NCBI RefSeq assembly: GCF_017355365.1
Contig: NZ_JADIJR010000007.1
Coordinates: 60,793 to 124,792, forward strand
DNA from: Microbacterium sp. SD291
Lineage (GTDB): Bacteria; Actinomycetota; Actinomycetes; Actinomycetales; Microbacteriaceae
Reading direction: 5' to 3'
DNA length: 64,000 bases
Position numbers and translations under genes: made by a program. This document shows, one piece after another, positions 42,998-50,445 of this stretch (its first letter is position 1; the number at the start of each line of letters is the position of its first letter). The notes beneath the pieces are model-generated. The model saw only the letters and a program-made list of their open reading frames with translations. It did not search any database and was not told where the DNA came from.

Positions 42998-43414
42998 GTG
43001 ATGGCGGCGGCGATGCCCGCGCTCGCCGTCGCGAACGGTGCCCCCGGTGCCGGACTGCTGCTCGGCGCCGTGCTGCTGCTCTCGGCGATGGCCGGCACGA
43101 TCGGGGTCCGCGGGACTCCGTCGGCGGCGATGTGCTGCCACCGCGCGCTGGTGTCTCTCGTGATGGCGGTGTGCGCCTTCGACGGCGCCGGCGCGGGAGA
43201 CTCAGTGGCGGCAGGAGCCTCCGAGCATGCGCACGGCGGGATGACCGGCGTGCTCCCGGTGCTGGCCGTGGTCGGCGTGGTCGCGGTCGTGCTCTGGACC
43301 GTGGTGTCGGAGTGGGTGCTCGCCCCCGTGCATCAGGGTCGCACCGCGCGCCTGCTCGCCGTCGAGTCCTGGGCGATGGCTGCCGGCGTCGCCGTGATGT
43401 GCGTGGGGTTCTGA
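42998..43414 (+). CDS. Small membrane protein of unknown function
   Basis: 138 residues if started at GTG 42998. About four hydrophobic segments: GAGLLLGAVLLLSAMAGTIGV, ALVSLVMAVCAF, VLPVLAVVGVVAVVLWTVV, and a C-terminal MAAGVAVMCVGF. The third loop contains ASEHAHGGM, a possible metal-binding or pH-sensitive stretch. I recognise no family. It lies between a TetR gene and a paired SMR exporter read from the other strand. The small size and actinobacterial style suggest an accessory membrane protein. Confidence 0.6.
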   Translation: MMAAAMPALAVANGAPGAGLLLGAVLLLSAMAGTIGVRGTPSAAMCCHRALVSLVMAVCAFDGAGAGDSVAAGASEHAHGGMTGVLPVLAVVGVVAVVLWTVVSEWVLAPVHQGRTARLLAVESWAMAAGVAVMCVGF

Positions 43415-43426
43415 GGGCGCGGGCCG

Positions 43427-43744
43427 TCAGTGCCCGAACTCGATCAGGGCCACGCCCACGGCGATGAGAGCGACGCCGCCGGCCATCAACAGCGAGAAGT
43501 GGTCCTTGAAGATCACCCGGCCGAGGACCGCGGTGATCGCGACGCCGGCCGCGGCCCACACGCCGTACGCGACGCCGACCGGCATCCCCATCGCGAGGAT
43601 CGCGCCGAGCAGCGTGAAGGCCACGAGGTAGCCGATCACGATGACCGGGATCCAGCGCCGCCGCCGGAGCCCCTCCGACGCACGCAGGCTCAGGGTCGCC
43701 GTGACCTCGCTCGCGATGGCGAGAGCCAGGAGCACCCAGGTCAT
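43427..43744 (-). CDS. Small multidrug resistance (SMR) family transporter, subunit 1
   Basis: 105 residues with four transmembrane helices. The essential Glu is in LALAIASEVTATLSLRASEG and the signature Gly/Trp segment is MPVGVAYGVWAAAGVAITA. It starts within the stop of the second SMR gene (ATGA overlap). Paired SMR genes (EbrAB, YkkCD type) form heterodimeric proton-coupled exporters of cationic drugs or guanidinium-like compounds. The single-subunit Gdx type is less likely because of the pairing. Confidence 0.9.
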   Translation of the reverse strand: MTWVLLALAIASEVTATLSLRASEGLRRRRWIPVIVIGYLVAFTLLGAILAMGMPVGVAYGVWAAAGVAITAVLGRVIFKDHFSLLMAGGVALIAVGVALIEFGH

Positions 43745-44124
43745 GACACGGCCTCGACGGCGGGTTCGGCGGCGGGCTGACGGGCGTGCGAGCCGAGCTC
43801 GACGAGCAGCACGCCGACCACGATGGCGCCCACGCCGATGACCTGCACGGCGCCCAGGGTCTCGCCGAACAGGACGGTGCCGAGCACCGCGGTGAGCACC
43901 ACGCCGATCGCGGACCAGATGCCGTAGGCGACGCCCACCGGCATCCCGCGGTCGAGCACGATCGAGAGCAGCCAGAGCGATCCCGCGTAGCCGACGACGA
44001 CAGGGATGAGCCAGAGCGGATGCGTGAAGCCCTCGGCGGCGCGCAGGGACAGCGTCGCGGCGACCTCCAGTGCGATGGCGAGCAGCAGGGGCGGCCAGGC
44101 CGACGGGCGGAGCGAGTCTGTCAT
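43741..44124 (-). CDS. Small multidrug resistance (SMR) family transporter, subunit 2
   Basis: 127 residues from ATG 44124, with GAAAGG upstream. Four helices, essential Glu in LLLAIALEVAATLSLRAAEG, then MPVGVAYGIWSAIGVVLTA. A C-terminal extension of about 20 residues (SHARQPAAEPAVEAVS) is absent from subunit 1. Helix 2 and loop lengths differ slightly between the two, as expected for an antiparallel heterodimer. A perfect 14-base palindrome stands 18 bases upstream of the start. Confidence 0.9.
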   Translation of the reverse strand: MTDSLRPSAWPPLLLAIALEVAATLSLRAAEGFTHPLWLIPVVVGYAGSLWLLSIVLDRGMPVGVAYGIWSAIGVVLTAVLGTVLFGETLGAVQVIGVGAIVVGVLLVELGSHARQPAAEPAVEAVS

Positions 44125-44141
44125 TCGGCGCCTTTCTGGAC

Positions 44142-44155
44142 GATCACCGGTGATC
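44142..44155. promoter_or_regulatory. Perfect palindrome upstream of the SMR pair
   Basis: GATCACCGGTGATC is a 14-base perfect palindrome at 18-31 bases before the start of the first SMR gene. It is a likely operator for a dimeric repressor. No ykkC-type riboswitch structure was recognised by eye. Confidence 0.55.
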
Positions 44156-44320
44156 AACGCCGCTGACGCCGTCCCGATTCCCGACGCGCGAGTTTCCGCA
44201 CGGCGAGAGGATTCGGAACACGCGGCGGCGAAGCCGTACCCTGGTATCACCCCGATGCACACCCTCGGCAATTCCGCGCCGACGATCCCTCGGCGCGCCC
44301 TCACCCATGCAAGGATGCAG

Positions 44321-45763
44321 ATGAACGACGCACACGCCGGCGACTGGACCGCGAGAGAAGAACTGGCCGAGCGGATGATCCCGCTGATCAGCGCCCTCAA
44401 GCGCGAGAACGACGTGGTGACGTCGCTGCATGGCCACCGCCTGCTCGGGCTCTCCGCCACCGGCATCGTCGAGGTGCACGACCGGGTCGCCCACCTCGGC
44501 CACGCGGAGCTCTCCCTCGATGACAGCCTCGCCGTGCTCGAGGCGCTGCGCGAACTCGCCCCCGGCGCCTCGTCGATCGACGTCGCGCGGATCGTCGAGG
44601 GGATGGGCGAGGGCGGCGAATCCCTCGGCGCGTACCTTGACGACGTGCTCGCCCCCGCGGTCGGCGCCGTGGCCGCAGAGCCCACGGACGTCGTGCTCTA
44701 CGGCTTCGGCCGCATCGGACGCCTGCTCGCCCGCATCCTGATCGCCCACACCGGCGGCGGCAGCGGCCTGCGCCTGCGCGCCATCGTGGTGCGCCGCGGC
44801 TCCGAGAACGACCTCGTCAAGCGCGCCTCGCTGCTCCTGCGCGACTCGGTGCACGGCCGCTTCGCCGGCTCCGTCACGGTCGACGAGGAGGCCGAGCAGA
44901 TCATCGCCAACGGCACCCGGATCCAGGTCATCTACTCCGACGACCCCGGCTCCATCGACTACACCGCCTACGGCATCCGCGACGCGATCGTCGTCGACAA
45001 CACGGGCCGCTGGCGCGATGAGGCGGGGCTCTCGCAGCACCTGAACTCCACGGGCGTCGCGCGCGTGCTGCTCACGGCGCCGGGCAAGAGCCCGCTCAAG
45101 AACATCGTGCACGGGATCAACGACGCCACGATCGAGGACGCCGACCGCATCCTCTCCGCCGCCTCCTGCACGACGAACGCCATCACTCCGGTGCTCGCCG
45201 CGATCGACGAGGCCTACGGCGTCGTGAAGGGCCACGTCGAGACGGTGCACTCGTTCACGAACGACCAGAACCTGATCGACAACTTCCACAAGGGCGACCG
45301 CCGGGGTCGCTCCGCGGTGCTGAACATGGTCATCACCGAGACCGGCGCGGCGAAGGCCGTGGCCAAGGCGCTGCCGCAGCTCGAGGGCAAGCTCACCGGC
45401 AGCTCGATCCGCGTGCCCACCCCCGACGTGTCGCTCGCGGTGCTGCACCTCACGATCTCGCGTCCCGCCACGAAGGAGCAGGTCAACGACTACCTCCGCC
45501 GCGTCTCGCTGCACTCGAAGCTGCGCCAGCAGATCGACTACGTCGAGTCGCCCGAGGTCGTCTCGACCGACTTCGTGGGCTCGCACCGTGCGGGGATCGT
45601 CGACGGCCTCGCGACCATCGCCGACGATGACACGCTCATCCTGTACGTCTGGTACGACAACGAGTTCGGCTACTCGTGCCAGGTGATCCGCGTGCTCGAG
45701 GTGATGGCCGGCTCGCACCCTGTCGTCCTCCCGGCGCGTCGCGAGGTCACGCTCGACGCCTGA
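44321..45763 (+). CDS. gapB: Glyceraldehyde-3-phosphate dehydrogenase, long (GapB-like) form
   Basis: 480 residues from ATG 44321 (AAGGA five bases upstream). The first 130 residues or so form an N-terminal extension not found in the usual 335-residue enzyme. The GAPDH core starts at VVLYGFGRIGRLLARIL, has the catalytic Cys in SAASCTTNAITP, and ends with VWYDNEFGYSCQVIRV. Corynebacterial GapB has the same length and works mainly in gluconeogenesis with NADP preference. The neighbours ramB and pckG fit a gluconeogenic role. Cofactor choice cannot be told by eye. Confidence 0.87.
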   Translation: MNDAHAGDWTAREELAERMIPLISALKRENDVVTSLHGHRLLGLSATGIVEVHDRVAHLGHAELSLDDSLAVLEALRELAPGASSIDVARIVEGMGEGGESLGAYLDDVLAPAVGAVAAEPTDVVLYGFGRIGRLLARILIAHTGGGSGLRLRAIVVRRGSENDLVKRASLLLRDSVHGRFAGSVTVDEEAEQIIANGTRIQVIYSDDPGSIDYTAYGIRDAIVVDNTGRWRDEAGLSQHLNSTGVARVLLTAPGKSPLKNIVHGINDATIEDADRILSAASCTTNAITPVLAAIDEAYGVVKGHVETVHSFTNDQNLIDNFHKGDRRGRSAVLNMVITETGAAKAVAKALPQLEGKLTGSSIRVPTPDVSLAVLHLTISRPATKEQVNDYLRRVSLHSKLRQQIDYVESPEVVSTDFVGSHRAGIVDGLATIADDDTLILYVWYDNEFGYSCQVIRVLEVMAGSHPVVLPARREVTLDA

Positions 45764-45786
45764 CGCGGATTGTCGGAGAGGCCCGG

Positions 45787-45792
45787 CATGAT
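45787..45792 (+). promoter_or_regulatory. Leaderless -10 element CATGAT
   Basis: CATGAT followed by GG, six bases before ATG 45799. Confidence 0.45.
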
Positions 45793-45798
45793 GGGGTC

Positions 45799-46845
45799 AT
45801 GAAGACAGCGACCCTGCTGGCCGAGCGTCTCCGATCCCATCGGCTCACCGCGCCTGCGAGCACGGTGACGGATGCCGCGGCGCACATGCTCGCGGTGCAG
45901 AGCCAGGACTTCACGGCGGGGCGCTGGGCGCTCGCCGCGCGCACCCGTGCGGGGGCGGTGCTGAGCGACGTCGACCGCGCGTTCGACCGGGGCGGGCTCG
46001 TGCGTGCGTGGACCATGCGCGGCACCCTGCACATCATCCCCGCGCGGGATCTGGGCTGGGTGCTCTCGGTGACGGCCGCGCGGCAGCGGCAGCAGTCGGC
46101 GGGCAGGCATCGTGAGCTCGGCATCGACGAGGAGATGATCGCGGCCGTCGTCCAGGCGGTCACGCCCGCCCTCGGCGACGGCGGACTCACGCGAGCGGAG
46201 CTCTTCGACGCCTTCACGGCGATCGGCATCGATCCCTCAGGGCAGCGCGGCATCCATCTCATCGCCGCGCTCACGCTCGACGGCCTCATCTGCCAGGGTC
46301 CGGTCGTGGCACGCCCCGGGGTCGCACGAGAGCAGCGCTTCGTCCTCGTCGAGGATCACATCCGTGAGCACGAGAGCCCCGAGGATCCGCTGGCAGAGCT
46401 CTTCGTCCGTTACATCGACGGGCACGGGCCGGCCGGCGTCACCGATTTCGCATGGTGGTCGGGGCTGACCCTCGGCCAGTCGCGCGAAGCGGTCGATCGC
46501 GCGAAGGCTCGAGTCGACGAGGTCGAGGAAGGGCTGTTCGTCGCGACGCGGAGGCCGCGGCGGGCGGCGGGCGCGGCATCCGTGCATGCCCTCGGCGCGT
46601 TCGACGAGTACTACATCTCCTACGCCGACCGCACTGCGGTGTGCGCGCCCGAGCACCTCGCCGCCGTCGGGCCGGGGAAGAACGGCATGGTGCGGGCCAC
46701 GCTCGTCGAGCAGGGGCGGGTGATCGGATGCTGGACGCATGCGAGCGCCTCGCCGGGGGCTGCGCCCGAGCTGTTCCGCGAGCCCGCCGATGCTGAAGCG
46801 GTGGCCTCGGCGCTCGCGCGCTTCCGCGACTTCATCTCCGGCTGA
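45799..46845 (+). CDS. Winged-helix DNA-binding domain protein (HTH_42/AlkX-like)
   Basis: 348 residues from ATG 45799. Hallmarks of this family are LAVQSQDFTAGRWALAART, RAWTMRGTLHIIPARDLGWVL, and a C-terminal LGAFDEYYISYADR followed by KNGMVRATLVEQGRVIGCW. Family members include the alkylpurine-excising AlkX/AlkZ-type glycosylases that unhook interstrand crosslinks; AlkZ uses a QxQ motif. Here AVQSQD supplies QSQ, so a crosslink glycosylase role is plausible. Without an alignment I leave this as a possibility. Confidence 0.75.
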   Translation: MKTATLLAERLRSHRLTAPASTVTDAAAHMLAVQSQDFTAGRWALAARTRAGAVLSDVDRAFDRGGLVRAWTMRGTLHIIPARDLGWVLSVTAARQRQQSAGRHRELGIDEEMIAAVVQAVTPALGDGGLTRAELFDAFTAIGIDPSGQRGIHLIAALTLDGLICQGPVVARPGVAREQRFVLVEDHIREHESPEDPLAELFVRYIDGHGPAGVTDFAWWSGLTLGQSREAVDRAKARVDEVEEGLFVATRRPRRAAGAASVHALGAFDEYYISYADRTAVCAPEHLAAVGPGKNGMVRATLVEQGRVIGCWTHASASPGAAPELFREPADAEAVASALARFRDFISG

Positions 46846-46888
46846 CCGGGCGAGTCGGATCAGCCCTGGGGCGGGCGCGCCGTGCGGG

Positions 46889-48331
46889 TCACTCGTCGGC
46901 GTGCCTGCCGAGGAAGTTGTAGACCTCGTTGTCGTCGACGCCGGGGAAGGCGCCGCGGGGGAGCGGCGAGAACATGTGCGTGTGCACGCGTGCGCTCGGC
47001 CAGGCCCTGCCGTTCCAGCGCTCGGCGAGATCCGCAGGCGGGCGGCGGCAGCACGCCTCGTCCGGGCAGGTCGACACCGCGCGGTCGCCGGTCTCCCGTC
47101 CTCGCCACCACCGGGCGTCGTCGAACGGCACGCCGACCGTCACCGAGAACTCGCCGTCGCTGGATGAGCCGGTCTGCGTCGAGCACCAGAACGTGCCGGA
47201 GGGGGTGTCGGTGTACTGGTGATGCTCGGTCGTGCGGTTCTGCTGCGTGAACGCCGCGCGCGCCTGGAATTTCCGGCACACCCGCTGACCCTCCACCGCT
47301 CCGGTCACGTCCATCGGCAGCGGCAGGTCGTCGTTCTCGTAGACCCGCGTGATCGCGCCGGTGGCATCGACCCGCAGGAAGTGCAGCGCCATGCCGAGGT
47401 GCTGGGTGATCAGGTTGGTCATCCGCATGCCGGCGGCCTCGTGGGTCACACCGAACGCGTCGCGGAAGTCCTCGACCGCGAGGTTGCGGTCCTTCTTCGC
47501 CTGCTGCAGGAAGGCGAGGGATGCCGTCTCGGGCATCAGCGCCGCTGCCGCGAAGTAGTTGATCTCCAGCCGCTGCTGGAGGAAGTCCGCGTAGTCGGTG
47601 GGCGGCGTGTGGCCGAGCAGGCGATGCGCCATCGCCTGCAGCGCCATGGAGCGCAGGCCGTGTCCGCCGGGGATCGACGCCGGCGGCAGGTAGATCCGCC
47701 CGTTCTCGAGGTCCGTGACCGAACGGGTCGAGTGCGGCAGGTCGTTGACGTAGATGAGCTCGAAGCCGAGCTTCTCGGCCATGATGCTCACGGTGCGGTG
47801 CGTGAGCGCCCCCTGCACGTGGCCTGCGGCCTTCAGCTGCTTCTCCGCCAGCTTCTCGATGTCGAAGAGGTAGTTGTTCTGCGCGCGCATCCGCAGCCGC
47901 AGCTCGGTGTTCGCGCGGCGTGCCTCCTCGGGAGTCGCGATCGCCTCGCGCTCGCGACGCTGCAGCTCGCGGTGCAGGCCGAGGAGCGACTCGATGGTCT
48001 CATCGCTCATCCCCTTGGTGACGCGCACGGGCGCGATGCCGAGCTGGCGGAACACCGGGCTCTCCTGGGCGCGCTCCAATTCGATCTCGAGCGCCGCTCG
48101 CCGGTTCGGCGGCTCGCCGGAGATGAGATCGGCGACCTCGGTGCTGCACGCGTCTGCGATCGCCTGCAGCAGGGAGAGCTTCGGCTCGCGCTTCCCGTTC
48201 TCGATCAGGCTGAGCTGGGAGCCGGCGACCCCGACCAGAGCGCCGAGGTCGTCCAGGGTGAAGCCGGCGGCCAGGCGGTGGTGCCGGATGCGATGGCCGA
48301 GAGTCGTGAGCTGGATGCTGGAGGTCGCCAT
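46889..48331 (-). CDS. ramB: XRE/short-chain acyl metabolism regulator (RamB-like) with peptidase-like domain
   Basis: 480 residues. The N-terminal HTH reads GFTLDDLGALVGVAGSQLSLIENGKREPKLSLLQAIAD. A central ImmA/IrrE-like region follows (LENGRIYLPPASIPGGHGLRSMALQAMAHRLLGH), but the zinc HExxH is degraded to HRLLGH. The C-terminal domain is Cys-rich (STCPDEACCRRP). This is the architecture of RamB, which regulates acetate and gluconeogenic genes in Corynebacterium and relatives. It diverges from pckG, and a candidate site lies in between. TATGCT six bases before the ATG indicates a leaderless start. Confidence 0.85.
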   Translation of the reverse strand: MATSSIQLTTLGHRIRHHRLAAGFTLDDLGALVGVAGSQLSLIENGKREPKLSLLQAIADACSTEVADLISGEPPNRRAALEIELERAQESPVFRQLGIAPVRVTKGMSDETIESLLGLHRELQRREREAIATPEEARRANTELRLRMRAQNNYLFDIEKLAEKQLKAAGHVQGALTHRTVSIMAEKLGFELIYVNDLPHSTRSVTDLENGRIYLPPASIPGGHGLRSMALQAMAHRLLGHTPPTDYADFLQQRLEINYFAAAALMPETASLAFLQQAKKDRNLAVEDFRDAFGVTHEAAGMRMTNLITQHLGMALHFLRVDATGAITRVYENDDLPLPMDVTGAVEGQRVCRKFQARAAFTQQNRTTEHHQYTDTPSGTFWCSTQTGSSSDGEFSVTVGVPFDDARWWRGRETGDRAVSTCPDEACCRRPPADLAERWNGRAWPSARVHTHMFSPLPRGAFPGVDDNEVYNFLGRHADE

Positions 48332-48337
48332 TCCTTG

Positions 48338-48363
48338 AGCATAGCGAAAGAATTAAAGTTCTT
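48338..48363. promoter_or_regulatory. ramB leaderless -10 and candidate RamB site between ramB and pckG
   Basis: On the minus strand TATGCT (48338-48343) lies six bases before the ramB ATG. An inverted repeat AAGAA-N6-TTCTT (48348-48363) follows and includes AAAGTTC. That is the complement of GAACTTT, the core of the published RamB motif. The site could control both divergent genes. Confidence 0.5.
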
Positions 48364-48443
48364 ACCCACTTGAATCGCCGAAAGTCGACGATCAACCGGA
48401 AGAAGATGGATGCAACGCCCCCCACTTCAAAGGAGCAGCAGTC

Positions 48444-50306
48444 ATGGCCATCGCCGAAGTTTTCACTCCCCGCGCAGCATCCGTCTCATCCGCGCGCACG
48501 TTCGGGACGGCACCGACCTATGACACCCCCGCGATGGCGGAGCTGGCCGCATGGGTCGATGAGATCGCCGCACTCACCCAGCCCGCCTCCGTGCACTGGG
48601 TCGACGGATCCCGTGCCGAGAACGACTGGCTGCTGCGCGGCCTCGTCGACGAGGGCAAGATCATCAAGCTGAACCCGGAGTGGCGTCCCGGCTCCTACCT
48701 CGCCCGCTCGCACCCGAGCGACGTCGCCCGGACCGAGGGCCGCACCTTCATCTCCTCGGAGCGCGAGGAGGACGCCGGCCCCACGAACAACTGGGCGCCG
48801 CCGGCCGAGATGCGCCAGAAGATGAACGAGATCTTCGAGGGATCCATGCGCGGGCGCACGATGTACGTCGTGCCGTTCTCGATGGGTCCGGTCGGCGGCC
48901 CGCTCTCGCACATCGGAGTCCAGGTCACCGACAGCGCCTACGCCGTCGCCTCGATCGGCATCATGACCCGTGTCGGCGATGCCGTCACCCGTCAGATCGC
49001 CGACGGCGCCCCGTGGGTCAAGACCGTGCACTCGGTCGGCGCACCTCTCGCCCAGGGCGAGGCCGATGTCGAATGGCCGTGCAACGACGATAAGTACATC
49101 GTGCACTTCCCGGAGACCCTCGAGGTGTACTCCTTCGGCTCGGGCTACGGCGGCAACGCGATCCTGGCGAAGAAGTGCTTCGCACTGCGCATCGCGTCCG
49201 TGATCGCCCGCGACGAGGGCTGGCTCGCCGAGCACATGCTCCTGATCCGCGTGATCGACCCCGCCGGCAAGGCCTACCACGTGGCCGCGGCGTTCCCGTC
49301 GGCCTGCGGCAAGACGAACCTCGCGATGCTGCGCCCGACCGTCCCCGGCTGGAGGGTCGAGACCCTCGGCGACGACATCGCCTGGATCCGTCCCGGTGAG
49401 GACGGCCGCATGTGGGCGATCAACCCGGAGGCCGGGTTCTTCGGCGTGGCTCCCGGCACCGGCGAGTCGACCAACGTCACCGCGGTCGAGACGCTGTGGG
49501 GCAACACGATCTTCACGAACGTGGCGCTGCGCCCTGACGGCGACGTGTGGTGGGAGGGCCTGACGGACGAGGCCCCCGCCGAGCTCATCGACTGGGAGGG
49601 CAACCCCTGGACGCCGGACTCCGGTCGCCCCGCGGCGCACCCGAACTCGCGCTTCACGGTGTCGGCCGCGCAGTGCCCGCAGATCTCGGAGGACTGGGAG
49701 TCGGCCGTGCCGCTCGACGTCATCCTGTTCGGCGGTCGCCGCGCGACCAACGTGCCCCTGGTGGTCGAGGCGACCGACTGGACGCACGGCGTGTTCCTCG
49801 GCTCGAACATCTCCTCCGAGCGCACGGCGGCCGCCGAGGGCAAGGTCGGCGAGCTGCGACGCGATCCGTTCGCGATGCTGCCGTTCTGCGGGTACAACAT
49901 GGCGGACTACTTCGGCCACTGGCTGAAGGTGGGCCGTGGCCTGCGCTTCGACAGGGCGCCCCGCATCTTCCAGGTCAACTGGTTCCGCCGCGGCTCCGAC
50001 GGCCGGTTCCTGTGGCCCGGATTCGGTGACAACTCGCGCGTCGTCGACTGGATCATCCGCCGCATCTCCGGCGATGTCCCCGCCGTCGACAGCCCGATCG
50101 GCCGTCTGCCGCGTATCGAGGACCTCAACCTCGAGGGCCTCGACATCCCGGCCGAAGATCTCGAGGAGCTCTTCACCGTCGACCGTGAGGCATGGAAGAC
50201 GGAGGCGGACCTGACCGAGGCTTTCTACGACACCTTCGGCGACCGCGTCCCGGCGGCGCTGCGCTCGGAGCTCGCTTCGCTCCGCTACAGGCTCACGAAC
50301 GCCTGA
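48444..50306 (+). CDS. pckG: Phosphoenolpyruvate carboxykinase (GTP)
   Basis: 620 residues; AAAGGAG precedes ATG 48444. GTP-class signatures are present: the P-loop [13 protein letters not shown] with its mobile Cys, the metal site in [10 protein letters not shown], and the guanine-binding region near [12 protein letters not shown]. It converts oxaloacetate to PEP with GTP, the entry step of gluconeogenesis. With gapB-type GAPDH 2.7 kb away and RamB next door it forms a gluconeogenic cluster. A hairpin follows nine bases after the stop. Confidence 0.97.
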   Translation: MAIAEVFTPRAASVSSARTFGTAPTYDTPAMAELAAWVDEIAALTQPASVHWVDGSRAENDWLLRGLVDEGKIIKLNPEWRPGSYLARSHPSDVARTEGRTFISSEREEDAGPTNNWAPPAEMRQKMNEIFEGSMRGRTMYVVPFSMGPVGGPLSHIGVQVTDSAYAVASIGIMTRVGDAVTRQIADGAPWVKTVHSVGAPLAQGEADVEWPCNDDKYIVHFPETLEVYSFGSGYGGNAILAKKCFALRIASVIARDEGWLAEHMLLIRVIDPAGKAYHVAAAFPSACGKTNLAMLRPTVPGWRVETLGDDIAWIRPGEDGRMWAINPEAGFFGVAPGTGESTNVTAVETLWGNTIFTNVALRPDGDVWWEGLTDEAPAELIDWEGNPWTPDSGRPAAHPNSRFTVSAAQCPQISEDWESAVPLDVILFGGRRATNVPLVVEATDWTHGVFLGSNISSERTAAAEGKVGELRRDPFAMLPFCGYNMADYFGHWLKVGRGLRFDRAPRIFQVNWFRRGSDGRFLWPGFGDNSRVVDWIIRRISGDVPAVDSPIGRLPRIEDLNLEGLDIPAEDLEELFTVDREAWKTEADLTEAFYDTFGDRVPAALRSELASLRYRLTNA

Positions 50307-50314
50307 CACAGACG

Positions 50315-50343
50315 GGGCGCCGGCATCGGGGGATACGGCGCCC
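50315..50343. terminator. Terminator hairpin after pckG
   Basis: GGGCGCCG (50315-50322) and CGGCGCCC (50336-50343) form an eight-base perfect stem nine bases after the pckG stop. The following bases are TTCC, with no true T-run. Confidence 0.6.
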
Positions 50344-50346
50344 TTC

Positions 50347-50414
50347 CATCCCGCGAAGGCGGGATGTCGGAGACGAACCCATGGCTGAGTGGTCTCCGGC
50401 ATCCCGCCTTCGCG
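50347..50414. repeat. Mutually exclusive hairpins between convergent pckG and the ABC exporter
   Basis: CATCCCGC-GAAG-GCGGGATG (50347-50366) is a perfect short hairpin. The overlapping CGCGAAGGCGGGATG (50352-50366) can instead pair with CATCCCGCCTTCGCG (50400-50414). That pairing is extended inward by CGGAGAC/GTCTCCG after one mismatch. The longer stem spans 50352-50414. It probably serves as a bidirectional terminator for the convergent genes. Confidence 0.7.
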
Positions 50415-50445
50415 CTGTTCCGGCGCCGGCAGATGTCCGGCGCCG

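Noticed and set aside
43741..44320. Guanidine riboswitch upstream of the SMR pair
   Set aside because: Only 18-31 bases upstream is a palindrome, with no recognisable conserved ykkC loop sequence in the remaining spacer.
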